Origin: Holacanthus passer | Taxonomy: Eukaryota; Chordata; Actinopteri; Pomacanthidae | Reading direction: 5' to 3' | NCBI GenBank assembly: GCA_025331565.1 | Contig: JAFREQ010000257.1 | Span: 1-64,000 of the forward strand | DNA length: 64,000 bases | In this document: positions 33,589-45,915 of the stretch, piece by piece | How positions within the stretch are numbered: position 1 is the stretch's first letter | Layout of the letters: every line of letters begins with the position of its first letter | Position numbers and translations under genes: made by a program | Notes under the pieces: model-generated | Told to the model about the DNA's origin: nothing | Databases searched by the model: none | The model's input: the letters and a program-made list of their open reading frames with translations, nothing else

Positions 33589-36310
33589 ATGAATTTGGCC
33601 ACAAGCAGAACTTTGCACCCACACCTGCGCGACGAGGAGGCTCTGGTGGTGGAAAACGCCATCCGGCTGGCGATAGACTCCATAGTAAACGTGCTGTACG
33701 GTGTCAACAGTGCCAGGAGCCATGAGTACCAGCGGATGGTGGCCGACAGGGACAAAGAGATCCAGCGGCTGGAGTGCCGGCTGAAGGAGATCGAGCACGA
33801 GCTGCAGGTGCTGCGCCGACAGGGGTGCACCTGCGGGGTCACAGACCACATCCACGGAGGATCTCAGACCTCAGACCCGCAGAAGGCAGAGCAGAGCGGG
33901 TTCGAAGCGAGCTGCGTTGATACTGAGATGACAGCAGGGCAGCAGGAGTGTGAAATGAGCATCTCCTGTGAGTCAACATGAGTAGAAAGAATATTACAGC
34001 AAGAATACATCATCCAGCCTCACAAACAAAGAGTACTTATATTCCATGTTGTTCCATATTAAATTACATATTTTTCTCAAGTAGATAAAATGATTGAAAT
34101 GTCTCTTAATACTAGAGATGCTGCGCTTAATCGATTAGTCGATGGAAAGAAAGTTGATTGCCAACTATTTTGATAATTAATTTTTCAGTCTTTTTTGAGC
34201 AAAAATGTAAAATATTTTGGCTTCCTGCTTCTTAAATGTAAGAATTTGCTGCTTTTCCTTCTCATTTATGAAAGTAAATGAAGCTTTTGGACAAAAAAAG
34301 GGAATTTGAAGATGTCACTTTGGGCTCAAGAAGCATTTTTCACATTTCTTTGACATTTTATAGGTTTAACAATTACTTCATTCATCGATTCAATGTGAAA
34401 ATAATTGCAGATTAATCAATAATGAAAATAATCATTAGTTACAGTCCTACTTAATACTCTGACTATTTATACATTTATTTATTTTGCTTCGGCTTATGAC
34501 TATTATCATGCATCAGAGCAACCATTCATCTTGTGCACATGTGTGCCCTCTTAAATAATATTCAAATATACAAAAACAACTATGTTAACAGTAAAAGGAA
34601 TTAATGTAAGATAAGATATTCCTTTATTCATCCTACAATGGGGAAATTTACAAATGATCTAATAATCTGTTCTAGTAATCTGTTACTTTCACCCCTGAGA
34701 ATGCATTTTCTGTCTGCCTTCTTCACAGTGGGCCTTTTTGCAAGACCTCCCTCGCATGTGTCCTCCCAAAGCCAAGAGTCGGCTCTTCTGGACCAAAGCT
34801 GCACCTCCCACTCCTCAGAGTCCTCAGGTGTATCAGAGGCAGCCAGGAATCTGCCCACATCTCCCAGTAGCCTCGTGGTAAAAGAGGAGCCGTGTGATAT
34901 CGACACAGTTTTAATCAAGTGGGAGATGAGTGAAGAGAGATTCGAGAGAGAACAACAGGAGAGCACATACAGTCCATGTCAGGAAAAAGAGAGCCCCAGT
35001 ATAAAAAGTAATGTCTCCTACCTCTGATTCCTTTTATACATTCACAAAATGATCTCTTAAATTAAGCTTGTCCAATAAATTACATGTTTTGTAACAACAG
35101 TACTGGGTATCAAACCTCAAGACTATCCCAATCAAGAATCAAAGTTTTGGCATTGAACTCGCTGTAAAAATGTATTAGTATGGTACTTTGGTTGTATGAC
35201 TAAGGAAATGTTCATCTCTTGTGATCCTTAGAAAAACCAGAGAACAGAGAGAGAAGAAAGCTCAGGGAGAAACCTCCTGCAGACCCTGATGGACATCATG
35301 TCACTGAGGGAGAACACCTGAGGTGGGTTTTTTCATAGATACAAATGGGCAAAATAGATGCATGAGGTCTCAGGGTTTCTACCTCTTTAAGAGAAAATAA
35401 TCAACAGTTACATTTGTTGTTCAAGCTGTAGTAGTTGTGCAAAACTGGCCAAAAACACTGGATTGCATATTGGGGGAAAAACAGTGTACAATTTGCTGCT
35501 TTGAGAAATCTTGCACGAAACACAACTGTTTAGCCACACTTTGTCACATGCCATACTCACAGGCAGCAACATGTGTCAGAGGGCGACAACTGTGGCCATT
35601 CAGCACTGCATGGTGATTAATCAGACCATATAATTCTTTATTAACAGTTTAAGAGTATCTGATTTGTAATGGCAGACTGGTGTGGTGGCATTCCTACTGA
35701 TCTGAGTTTTCCTTTGATGCAACGTTGGAAGATATTGCCATTTAAAAACCTGCTCATGCAGATGTGTTAATTTTCCATTTATTTTAGTGAACTTGCCAAT
35801 ACAAACTTTAAACCCTAAAACAATCTGAATTTTAGGTGCTTGGTGAACTGTATACCTACTCATCCATGCTCACCTCTCCACTTCCTCAGGAACAAGAAGA
35901 AGAGCGTGCCGATGTCCGAGCTGCCGGAGGAGGCTCAGAGACTGAAGAGGGCAGCCTGGAGAGCAGCTTCCAGGCGCTACTACGCCCGAAAAATAGCCCG
36001 CCAACAGGCAAACCCCTCGCGCTGTGTCCCCCTTCCCCACATCACAGACTCCCAGTACTCACAACCCATCTCTTTAGCGGATAAGAGAAGGAGGACGCTG
36101 ATATCAGAGCTACCCGACCAGTCTCAGACGCTGCAGAGGGAGGCGTGGAGAGCCGCGTCCAGGAGGTACTACGCTCGAAAAACTGCTCGCCACCAGACTG
36201 AGCCCACACAGTACGTCCGCCTGCTCCAGAGCATAGAGCCCTCTGAAGAAACACTCGGATCGAACAGAGGAGGATCCCACACCAACAGTGGAGGAATAAT
36301 GTGCAGCTGA
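33589..36310 (+). CDS. Unknown four-exon gene with coiled coil and duplicated WRAASRRYYARK motif, 389 aa
   Basis: Exons: 33589-33967, 34729-35007, 35232-35322, 35890-36310, with GT/AG borders and end phases 1, 1, 2. The joined frame is 1170 nt. Residues 1-85 are helical, with a charged coiled coil at about 45-78 (RDKEIQRLECRLKEIEHELQ) followed by CTCG. The middle is Ser-rich, with a sumoylation-type VKEE at about 177-180. The C-terminal exon carries two copies of a unit 63 residues apart: SELPEEAQRLKRAAWRAASR with YYARKIARQQ (258-289), and SELPDQSQTLQREAWRAASR with YYARKTARHQ (321-352). The basic, Ala-rich helix recalls a bZIP basic region in spacing but lacks its invariant Asn and has no leucine zipper after it. 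A nuclear role is inference from the basic repeats and the sumoylation-type site. An N-terminal coiled coil before a DNA-binding part is also seen in many fish zinc-finger genes, but no zinc finger is present here. Confidence 0.72.
34609..34652 (-). mobile_element. Retroelement 3' tail, minus orientation, in intron 1 of the unknown gene
   Basis: TAAGATAAGATATTCCTTTA, then TTCATCCTACAATGGGG, then AAATTTAC, ending about 75 bases before exon 2. Confidence 0.7.
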
Positions 36311-36900
36311 TAGACAGTGATGTTGTTGTGGTTTTCTATCCTGCATATTTCAAAGCTGATTTCATTGTGTCATGTTATGTAGAACACTGGACTATGTGAT
36401 TGTTTGTATTTTGTTACCATTGTTGATTGATTTGTACTGATGATGGTGAGATTTGTCTCAGGTCTTCTGATACAGTCTGAATAGTTTGAACCTAATGTTT
36501 TAAAGGAAACTGTCATTTGTATGTTTAAACTGTCATTTGTGTTTCTTCATAGTTGAATTATGCAACTAACCTACAACACTGCATTCATATCACTTTGCTT
36601 CTAATTTCTCACCATTTTATTCTTTAGTAAAGTGCATTGCATGCCTGTACAAAATGCTAACTGATTATTCTGAGGCAATATAAAGCTATTGTACAGTAAT
36701 GTAATACTCATGTTAACAGCTGCTGTACCGATACAGCGCCCCTGGAGTCCAACGTCTGTAACTACACTCAAGGCATCTCTAATGGTCCAAGTATGAGCTC
36801 GACATCTCTGTGTAAATTTATACTGATAAGACTTCAAATGTATTTTTTGTTCTTTTTAGGAACATGTTAATAATAAAGACAAGATAATTTAAATACAACC
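36311..36900 (+). other. 3' UTR of the unknown four-exon gene
   Basis: Non-coding; AATAAA at 36872-36877 (GTTAATAATAAAGAC) is the likely polyadenylation signal. Confidence 0.5.
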
Positions 36901-39900
36901 GTGGTGTTGTCTCTTATAATCCAAGAATCATGCCTGTTTAAATTTGTCTTTATATTATTGACAACACAGATTCATCTGTTATTGCACCAACAATTGTTTT
37001 ATTTTTTATCAGTAGGCTCTTAAGATTTTGAATTCATGCAAACTTGAAGCAAAATTAACTTACTGACCCCCGAATAAAGATTTTGTTGCAAATGCCTTAT
37101 TTCTCTGGAAATTATGCACAATAAACAAACAGAAGAAAAACGAGATTTCCTTTCTTTTTAAAGATTTATTATAAAATATTCACACTGAATGAAATCAAAT
37201 ACTACAATAAAGCAATATCCAACATAGATAACTCCATAATAAATACTAATGATATGACAGGGAGGCTTGGATATATTTCGGTTGATTTATACCAACAGTC
37301 TTCTTAGACATTCCAGTTTCTAGTCACAGCCTCCAGGCATCTTTATTGTGGCTTTGAAAGCGTCAACAAAGCCTCATCCTGCCTCCAGCTAAAAAAAAAA
37401 AAAACCCTCTTGCAACAGCGGCTGTTTTCTTACCTGAAACCTGAATATTGCACCGCTGATCTTGCACAAGTGTGGTCACTACAGCATCATGTAGGACTGA
37501 GCAACCATCGCACAGTGACTGAAACCTGATCTGTTTGACAGCTGCTGCAGCAAATGCGCACTGAGGACGCGCGGCTGCTGAATGGAGGCTGCACATGCGC
37601 CTGTTTTTCTCTGAGCATTGATGTGGACTGATTCTGAGCAGACAACGAAGGCTTTGTCAGTTCTAAAGGACGCTGCTCTTTGTTCATTTCTATTTTTCTG
37701 CAGCTTCCAGCAGGGAGGACAGGCTGCCCTTGTGCTGCTGCTGCCCGGGGCTCGGTGTCTCAGAGATGGGGTGCGGGGTCTTAAACCTGCAGGAGACTCA
37801 GGTCTGGACATGCAGGGAGGCAAACGCCCATTCTATATGTGACTATACACAAACAAACAACAGCTTTGCTTTCACAGGGTTGCCCTTTAACGCTTTTCTC
37901 GCAGCTGCCAACATCATTTGCATGGGGGGTTTATTTTGGGGAAAACAGCCTCAGCCGCCACCGAAGCATTCACTGGATTTGTCTGCAGGGCTTTTTTTTT
38001 TCTTTAAAGGATTTTTTTTCTGTACAACAGGAGTGGATTTGTTCATATTGAAGCCTGGATAAAGGAGCAGACTGTGGCTCGGTGCAGGACTACTTTGGCG
38101 CACTGACCAGGTGCGTTTGCAGCTCAGCTTTTTGCCTGATTCACAACCACTATTGGCTCATTTTAATTTGTGAGCTGTGCTATAATGCTATCCACATTAG
38201 CTCATATATATTTAAGTATATAATTTGTTTAAATATGTTAAATAAATAACTTTACTGTCTCCTGTGCCAGATGCGCCATTTGGCACATTTTTCTTGTTGC
38301 ACTTTGCTTCCAAATGTCCTTTAAATTCGACTTTCTTTGAGTGCAGCTTTAAATTTTTGAGCACAACTGGTAGAATTTGAACATAATTATTAATCTAATT
38401 ACTTTTAAAGCTGGATAAATTTCTCTCTTTTCCTCCTGGAGCCTGTGGAGAGCTCTCTGTGCCTTTGGATACACCTGTGCGCTTTTGGAGAGGTCCATTT
38501 GGATCAATAGATCTTTTTGTGCATGGTTGGATTTTACGCGCAAGAAATTATTTTCACACCAATTTCTTGGGTCCTGTCCGCAAGAAAAGGGTCTCTTTGA
38601 CTCATAAATACCACCAATGGACTATTTGTAGTCTCTCAAAGATGCTCCAGGGCTTTGCAGTCGCACAAAACGCACCAGAAAGCGCATGAGAGCTCAGCTG
38701 CGCACTTGTGACAAATACTCCTCAGTATGAACTGTATGACTACAGGATGGGCCAGAATAAGTTGAAACCATGGGGGTAGAACTTGGTGTATTTGAGGAGT
38801 GGGCTTTACTGTTTAAAGCCACTAATATTGGATTTTAAAATATTAATTTGGAGCTCATGTCTGATTGGTGCCAAAAAGGCCTTTTTTGGGTTTCAGGGGT
38901 TCTTTGGGCTCTTTAGAAATGGTTTAGTCCAATTTGATCACCCCTACATATTCAACATACATGGAAGTGTCCTTTTTTGCAGGGATTGCTGGGAAGAAGA
39001 AGGAGGCTGTCGAGGTTGGGACTTTGGTGAGGGAGGTGTGGGCTCAGGCTCTGTCAAAAAGGTAAGAAATCCTCTCTTGTGTTGGGTCCAATGGTGCCCA
39101 ATGTTGGCTTGGAGGCAGATGGAGGCTGTGTTCTCCACATTTAGACAGAGAAACTGAGGTTTTCAGGTGTATTTTGGTGTCTTTACAGTGTTATAGATCA
39201 GGGAGGGTCAGGGCATTATGGAGTGCATTAACAAGGAAATATGGAGGCACGGCTAGGGGGAGCCATTGCAGGGCAGGGAGGCAGCTGTGTGGCCCTGAGC
39301 TGGATGCACACAGGATGTTTAACTTCTTTTAATACTCACAAACTTTGAAGAAGTCCGGATGTTACTTTATTGTCGTGTTAGCCTTCATTAATAAGTGAAC
39401 TTGTTTAGCTTCAACACTTCCTGAGGAAAGTGTCTCAACAGGCTGTGATCTGCAAAGACAGAGAGCAAAACTGTCAGGTCACATGAAATACATGACTAAA
39501 ATCATTCAGATAAGGTTTGAAAATGTAAATCATGCACTTTAGGAAACAATTTTAATAGAATATAATGTTTAATTTTGAGTTAGCATTAGCATTGCTGTGT
39601 TGTAGAAAACATTCAAGATGGCCGCTGCAGGGAAACAGGTGAGAGTCACTTCCTGATTAGACAGACACAGCTGCTTTGTTTACACCCAGTCAAATGTCCC
39701 TTACTTATAGTGACTCAAACTTTACGTTGTCTTATAGCTACTTTCTTTATAAACGCTCAGTAAAGCAAAAGCTGAGTCACCGAGCCACAACTTTAGGCCA
39801 AAACTTGACTGAGAATGATGTGTGATGTGTCCTCTGATTTCTCTAAAGGCCCTGATGCCACAGAGAAGTGATTGATGAACCCATGGAGAACATTTTAAAC

Positions 39901-41621
39901 CTGGAAGATGCAATAGCTCTCATTTATTTTCCCTTAATTGACATTTTTATCAATATATAAAACCCACATGATCATATATCAGTCCTCAGTTGTCTTCAGA
40001 TGGATTCATAAATGGCCTGCATTGATCAAAATAACTCGTTAAGACGTGTCTACGAAGGTGAAGAGTTGATTTAAGAATAATTTCATCTGCACAAAGGGTT
40101 AAATTTCTGTTGCAGGTTAAAATGCAGCTGCAGGAAGCCGTCAGGTTCACCAGCGTCATCCAATGTGTGATCAATATAGCTCAGATTATCAAGGAATTAA
40201 TTAAATTTTTAATGTTGGTTTAGTTTCAAAGATAATTTGTGTCCAAAATAATATATATATATATATATATATATAATTATTAACCCTTTCATTACCTGCG
40301 TCTCCTCCTGCAGTTTGTTGTACTGTGCCGAGATGTGGAGTGTTTTCTGTTGTCGAGCATCCTCTGTGAAAACAAGGACAAAAAGAAATAGAAATATAAC
40401 ACATTAATGTAATTTGTTGATAGTTTAGTAGCTATCAAATACCAACTCTGAAGCAAAGACCATTTTATCTGCAGCCATAACAGGAAAAAGCAGAGCGGCT
40501 GGTTTTCAGCTCAAATACTGAGAAGATAAAAAAGAGAAAATTCTACAAAAGTGACATTTAAGAAGCATCTTATGGATATTTAGTCTTATTTTATCAGGTT
40601 TTTCAAGTGTAGGTTGCACAAGTATTTGAATAAAGTGAAGCATTTGCTCATGTTTTTGTTGAATTTGTGTATTTGAACACAACATCTAAAGTTGACCAGG
40701 AGCTAAAGGGTTAAATCCTGCTCCTGCGTCACTGCTTTTAGTCCACAGTGGTGGTGCTGAAATCAGATGGAGGATATTATGGGTGTCTGTGTCCTTATAG
40801 GTAAATTACTGCCCCTTCTGGTGGACACCGGTAGTTAGAAAGAGAAGAGTTAAAGAGAACAAAACAGAAACACACACTGGTCTGTCAATTACAGCGTGTG
40901 TGTGTCTGTCTCAGGGGCTGTTTGAACTTGCACAACCTTGCAGCCATCAGCTGTGTGGGTCCCCAGTGTCGACACAACACGGGTGTTGTCATTATCTTTG
41001 TGTTGTAATCTCACAGTGGTATGTGTCTGTAACAGCTGTAGAGATACTGAGGTGTAATGGAAGATAGCAGAATATTCCTTGAACCACATTTAGCTCTGTG
41101 GCTGATGTCACTGTCCCATATTTTGCTTGTGTCTGTGGAAAAACACTCCTGTATAATCAGTCAGTCAGCTCACACAGATTCTACTTTAAACCTCTAAACT
41201 CTGCCTCTAAACTAGCTTGATGCTGGATGATATTTTGCACAGTAGCTCCTGTTATGTAATAAACAAGTCTTGCAGCTCAGTCAGCCACGGCATACTTGTT
41301 TTCCCACTGTCGCGCCCATGAGCCGCTGCTGGCGTCTTAACATGTCTTCCTAATGTCGCTTGCTGCTGCTGAGGAGCTATCAGTTCGGTCCATTGAAACA
41401 CATAGAGAGCGGCCTGGTGCTGAAAGGCTCCAGTGCTGAATAAAGCAGAGAGACTGTTAACTCCTTCACTGCTGAAAACTGCAACCAGAAAGAGACAGAA
41501 ATCTGTTCACTTCCTGGTTCAGACAGACAGAATGAACCAAAATCAGCACTGTGAAACTTCTACATCCGGATGTATTTAAATCGTGTCACATGTTTGAGTC
41601 TCTGTGTGTCTTTTGTTTCAG
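36901..41621. other. Spacer and probable 5' non-coding region of the first rapunzel gene
   Basis: No coding gene supported. A stretch near 37500-38110 ends in a donor (GACCAG|GTGCGT, 38111) and could be a first non-coding exon. An exon-like 38983-39061 (after CCTTTTTTGCAG, before GTAAGAA) could be another. A (TA)n run is at 40246-40276. Confidence 0.4.
40246..40276. repeat. (TA)n microsatellite
   Basis: About thirteen uninterrupted AT units after CAAAATAAT. Confidence 0.9.
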
Positions 41622-41710
41622 CAATCATCCCGATCAGGACCAGAGTCTCTTTCTTGCTTTAACAACCCAGGACGAGGATCCTACGTGTGCTGGAAGAGAA
41701 GAAATTTGAT
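41622..41710 (+). other. Probable 5' UTR exon of the first rapunzel gene
   Basis: Acceptor TTTTGTTTCAG ends at 41621 and donor GTAAGAAG starts at 41711. The next acceptor, CTCTGTCACAG at 42644, leads into the exon holding the start codon. No long frame runs through, as expected for a leader exon. Confidence 0.5.
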
Positions 41711-42691
41711 GTAAGAAGCCACAACTGTCCTCCATCAGTGAAAAAGCAGATTTATTTGACAGTCGTTCGTCTGTCATGTGAATATTCTGTGAAAGAGCCA
41801 TGAAATTAAATCATTTTCTCTGTGACCGTCAGACAAGATTTCAGGAACTGACGCTGAAGTTAAGTTGATTAAAGCTGAGTAAAGCGTGTCAGCTGGATGT
41901 CAGAACTTTGTAAATATGACTAATGGATCAGTTATGCTTTTACTCTTTTAATGCTCTGATTTATTGAGCTGTTGAGAAGTGGAGTCAGCTGATTTATAGC
42001 TGTGAAACTGTTGGTCAAGATCAGCTTCTTTCATGGCTGTGAAATGAATTCTCAAAAGTAGAATAATAGAACAATTAAAACTAAGAAAATTAAATGTTTA
42101 AGTTGATCAAAACGTGATTTGTTAACATTCATGCAGCAGCTAATACAGACAATAACACAGCCTATTCACAGCATCTGTTGTAAGTTATCCATTTGTCTAT
42201 TTAAAGAGGACTCCAGTGTTTTAGTATTGCACCTGCATTGTCAAGAGCAGAGGCTGAGATATCCTGATTTTTAGTCCCTTGTTTGGCTCAAGGTTCCAAG
42301 AACAACAGAGACTACATTTTCCATCATGTAACTCAACGGTGTCTTTCATTACATTCCTCCAAAATACCCGCTTATTTCAAACTCAATATCCTCAGTTTGT
42401 AGCACAAGCTGCTCTGGTTTTAGCAAATTTAAGCTTCATCAGTGTTGTTTTTACAAACTTGCAAAGCTCCCCCTAGTGGTCACAGAGATATCATACAACT
42501 GTTTTCACAGGCTCAGTCATCCCCCTTGAGATGAATAAACTGAACTTCATGAGTAAAATTGAAACCGAATGTTGGGCAAGTCATAGCAGACCAGACCATC
42601 AGTTGTAGTAAACTGATCTTTTCCTCCTCCCATCTCTGTCACAGACGTCCACATCTTCACACAGTGACCTCAACATCTGCACCGCCTTGAA

Positions 42692-43378
42692 ATGATGATG
42701 GAAGAAGAGATCGTCGAGGACCGGGCCAAACTGAAGCAGGGCCTGATCAAAGTGCTCGAGTGCGTGGCCACCATCTCCTCAGCAGCAGCTGTGGTTAACC
42801 CCATTTTCGGCGTGGCCGGTTCCCTGATCCGGGTTGTGCTGCACCACGTTGATGACGAGGACATCCGCACCCTGAAGCGTGAGTTCGGCTCGGTCAACCG
42901 GGCGCTGGACCAGCTGTCCCAGATGAATGGCAACACACTGGTGCAGATCAAGAAGGACACGCTGGATGGTCAGTACTGTTGTGTGGAGGAGAACCTGAAG
43001 CACCAGTTCAGAAAGTTCATGGAGATGGTGGAGGCACGGCCGGAGCACCGCAAGCGCAAAAAGGATGACTTTGAGGAGTGCTATGCCAATGACTTGGGAG
43101 ACCAGAACCTGCACACGCTCTATGACGGCGTGGTGGGCAAAAAGAAGCTCTTCAGCAAGCCCATCCTGGAGGTCTACCTGAAGCACTCGCAAGGCGACCG
43201 GGAGACCATGGAGCGACTCTGCACGCGCCTTACCTACCTGTTCTGCATCGGCCTCATCGCCCTGATGGGCTACGCCGCCATCATCGGAGACGACGAGGAG
43301 GGTCTGAGCGAGGAGTGGGCTGAGAAGATGGAGAACGTGCAGGAGAAGATGCAGGAGGCCCTTCGCAGGTGCAAATAA
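42692..43378 (+). CDS. rpz: Rapunzel-family protein, coding region in one exon, 228 aa
   Basis: Starts at the first of three consecutive ATGs (42692, 42695, 42698); any could serve. An in-frame run from there gives 228 residues. Features: acidic start (MMMEEEIVEDRAKL), a small-residue hydrophobic helix (ISSAAAVVNPIFGVAGSLI, about 29-47), a charged helical region with EENLKHQFRKFMEMVEA, NLHTLYDGVVG, a second hydrophobic segment (YLFCIGLIALMGYAAIIG, about 182-199) and a coiled C-end. This arrangement matches the fish rapunzel family (rpz to rpz5 in zebrafish). A dominant zebrafish rpz mutation causes overgrown bone and fins; the biochemical role is unknown. The hydrophobic segments suggest membrane association, by inference. 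The family is clear, but the exact paralog is not fixed. The stop codon lies inside an AAATAAAG, a possible but very early polyadenylation signal; another AATAAA is at 45336-45341. Confidence 0.85.
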   Translation: MMMEEEIVEDRAKLKQGLIKVLECVATISSAAAVVNPIFGVAGSLIRVVLHHVDDEDIRTLKREFGSVNRALDQLSQMNGNTLVQIKKDTLDGQYCCVEENLKHQFRKFMEMVEARPEHRKRKKDDFEECYANDLGDQNLHTLYDGVVGKKKLFSKPILEVYLKHSQGDRETMERLCTRLTYLFCIGLIALMGYAAIIGDDEEGLSEEWAEKMENVQEKMQEALRRCK

Positions 43379-45360
43379 AGAAGCAGCACGAAGAAGAGTG
43401 GTTTCTTTTTCTACTTCTGCTTCTCCTTCATATTCAGGACTCAAATGTCCACATTCCCTCTGTAACCGCTTCCTTTTCTCTCACTGCAGGCACTTTGTAA
43501 GCATCTGCAGTTTGTTCGCTGCTCGAAAGCCCAGTGATAATGAGCAGCACTAGGCCTCATCAAACATTCAAAACACTAACATGCTGCATGTGCAAGCAGT
43601 CTTTGAGCCACAGGCATGTGTTTTCTGTCTAATCTGAGGTAAAGACAACAAAATTATTAGTTACATAATTTTTAAATACTGCCAGTGGTTTCAGTTGATA
43701 CAGATACAGGACACTAATCAGCTGTGGGATAGTTACATTTAATCATAAATCAACTCTGAAAGCTACATTTTGAACAATGTAAGTAAATTACAGCTAGGCT
43801 CTAACATGAATGAACCCAGCTTCAGTGTGTGATATTGCAATGCTTCCTGCTCATTATGCACCTATGGAAAATATTTGCCATTTATTGTAGTTTTTTGAAA
43901 TGACATGTATTACGCTACAAATAGATCCGCTTGTTGGACTGTGAAATTAGCCTGGCTAAAACCTCAACATGAGAGGCGTTCCACAGACTTTATACAGTTT
44001 AAAGGGGAACTGGAAACTTGGCTGAGGCTGCTGTCATACTCGTGTATCTCCACTAGAGGGCCTCCTATGAATTCCTTAAAAATTGACAAGCCCTGCTTTA
44101 ATTGATGTTCTGCTATTGATTGTTTAATAACTGCTATAAGACAAACAGAGGGAGTTAAGTTGAGTTATAACTATTTTTTTTAAGTAAACAAAACCAAAAC
44201 AAGGAAGCTCTGAATGTAACAACACCGATATCATCATATAATCACATACAACATATGTGCCACAAATATTATCTGCTTCTCATGCATGGAGTTCATGATA
44301 CACTACGCGTACTTGTTGCTGTCGAGCACCAAATTTAATGCAATTTTTCACAAATTTCTGATGCTGCTATTCACATAAAATCTTAATTGTTGTAACGCTA
44401 CACTACTATTTTGAAAAACACTTCACCGCAGAAGGATACACTAAATATAATTTGCCATTGATGAGGACAAATTAAACAACTTTTCCATTTCCATTTTCAC
44501 TGCCTGTAATTGTTTTATGATTATTTTTTAACACAACTGAAATATTTGACTGTTAAAATATGGAGTCATTTGAAATCATAATGTCACTGGATGAATCCTT
44601 CCACTCTTGACTTGTGCAATTCTGTCACTTTTGTTTTCTTGTTTTCATGTTCACTACAGCCTAAAAGCAATGCAGGAGATGCACCAAGCGTTGTTGTAAC
44701 ATAAAGGAAAAAAATATCAATGGGTTTCTTTGGTATCAGTTAAGTCTCAGCATCAAGATAAAAGTTTTGGCTCTACATGCTCTTCTCATACACGTCCTCA
44801 TCTGACCAACAGTGCCTAGATGTGCCATTCATTTTCTGTTAGTCTTTTGCTTTTTTTTTTTTTTTTTTTTTTTTAAATCATTGCGTAAGGCATTATGTTT
44901 TGAAAGGTCTATATGCCACAGATTAGATTTTAAATTTGTAGTTAAAATAATGTTTGTAAATATGTGTCTTTTTTTAAATTATTTTGGCTTTTAGCACACG
45001 GATGTATCAATAGTATTTGGTGGGTTTGGATCGCTGCATCAGAATAATCTGATCGTCTTTCAAACCGATCAGTTCTTATATTTACTTCGTATTTTACATG
45101 TTTTTCAGCTTCATAAGTCTAATCTGGTTTATGGTTCTGCGGCCTTGTGCCGTACTATCTCTTATTGTGAACAGATTCAGTCCACACTACAAGTATATAT
45201 CGAGTCAAAATGCTGTTGATATGGAGGAATATTCTATGAATCTCTTAAAGACTTTTTTTTAAAATGTCATATATGTGAATATGTTGCCTTTTTTGTTATG
45301 AGTCTTTGATGCCTGAGCGTATATGTACCACTATAAATAAACATGAGTGAATAATAGTGA
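43379..45360 (+). other. Probable long 3' UTR of the first rapunzel gene
   Basis: No coding signal. AT-rich, with a poly-T run at about 44853-44874. An AATAAA at 45336-45341 (ACTATAAATAAACATG) could end a transcript of about 2 kb past the stop. Confidence 0.35.
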
Positions 45361-45647
45361 ATTGGATGAGTCAGTTCTTACATACATACATAATGTTTTA
45401 CCAGATGTTAAAATTCTGTACTGGTGTTAAAATGTGTTACAGGTGAAGTATTTGGGATGTTGAATGAGCCCTTTCAGAGCATTCAATTCAATTTAAGGTA
45501 AATGTCAGTGATACAGCACACAATGATATTACACCCAATAGTCTGCTCCCAATGCAGCATTAACACTTAAGGTAAGGTCCTTTCCTGTATTGATGTGATA
45601 ATGCTCCCCTGCACAAAACAATATAATGAAATTATTTAAATAGAATT

Positions 45648-45915
45648 GACTGGTCTGCACAGAGCCCCAACCTCAACTCCATCCCACAGCTTTGGAAGTG
45701 GAGGACTGCGAGCCAGCCTTTAGTGTCCGACCTCACTGATACTCTTATGGCTGAATGGGAGCAAATATCTGCAGCCAGGTTCCAAAATCTTGCAGAAAGC
45801 CTTTAGAGAAGAGTGGAGGATGTTGTAACAGCATTAACGCCAACGGTTTTAGAATGAGATGTTACATAATGGAAATAATGTTTGACTGTCCGTATACTTT
45901 TGGCCATATAATGTA
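45648..45915 (+). mobile_element. Decayed 3' part of a Tc1/mariner-like transposon
   Basis: The frame WSAQSPNLNSIPQLW corresponds to the QSPDLNPIE-LW block around the last catalytic residue of Tc1-type transposases. The Asp is Asn and the catalytic Glu is Pro, so it is dead. The rest follows the usual end: CTTATGGCTGAATGGGAGCA, then TTAGAATGAGATGTT, then the terminal GTATACTTTTGGCCATATAA and TGTA. No matching left end was seen upstream. Confidence 0.8.

Noticed and set aside
37363..38062. Several frames of 66-114 codons
   Set aside because: Both strands are open over the same GC-richer stretch, which more likely reflects a promoter or leader exon.
42779..43444. 221-codon minus-strand frame over the first rapunzel gene
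   Set aside because: Antisense shadow of a gene with clear family blocks; its Leu/Val/His bias is typical of reverse reading of acidic helices.
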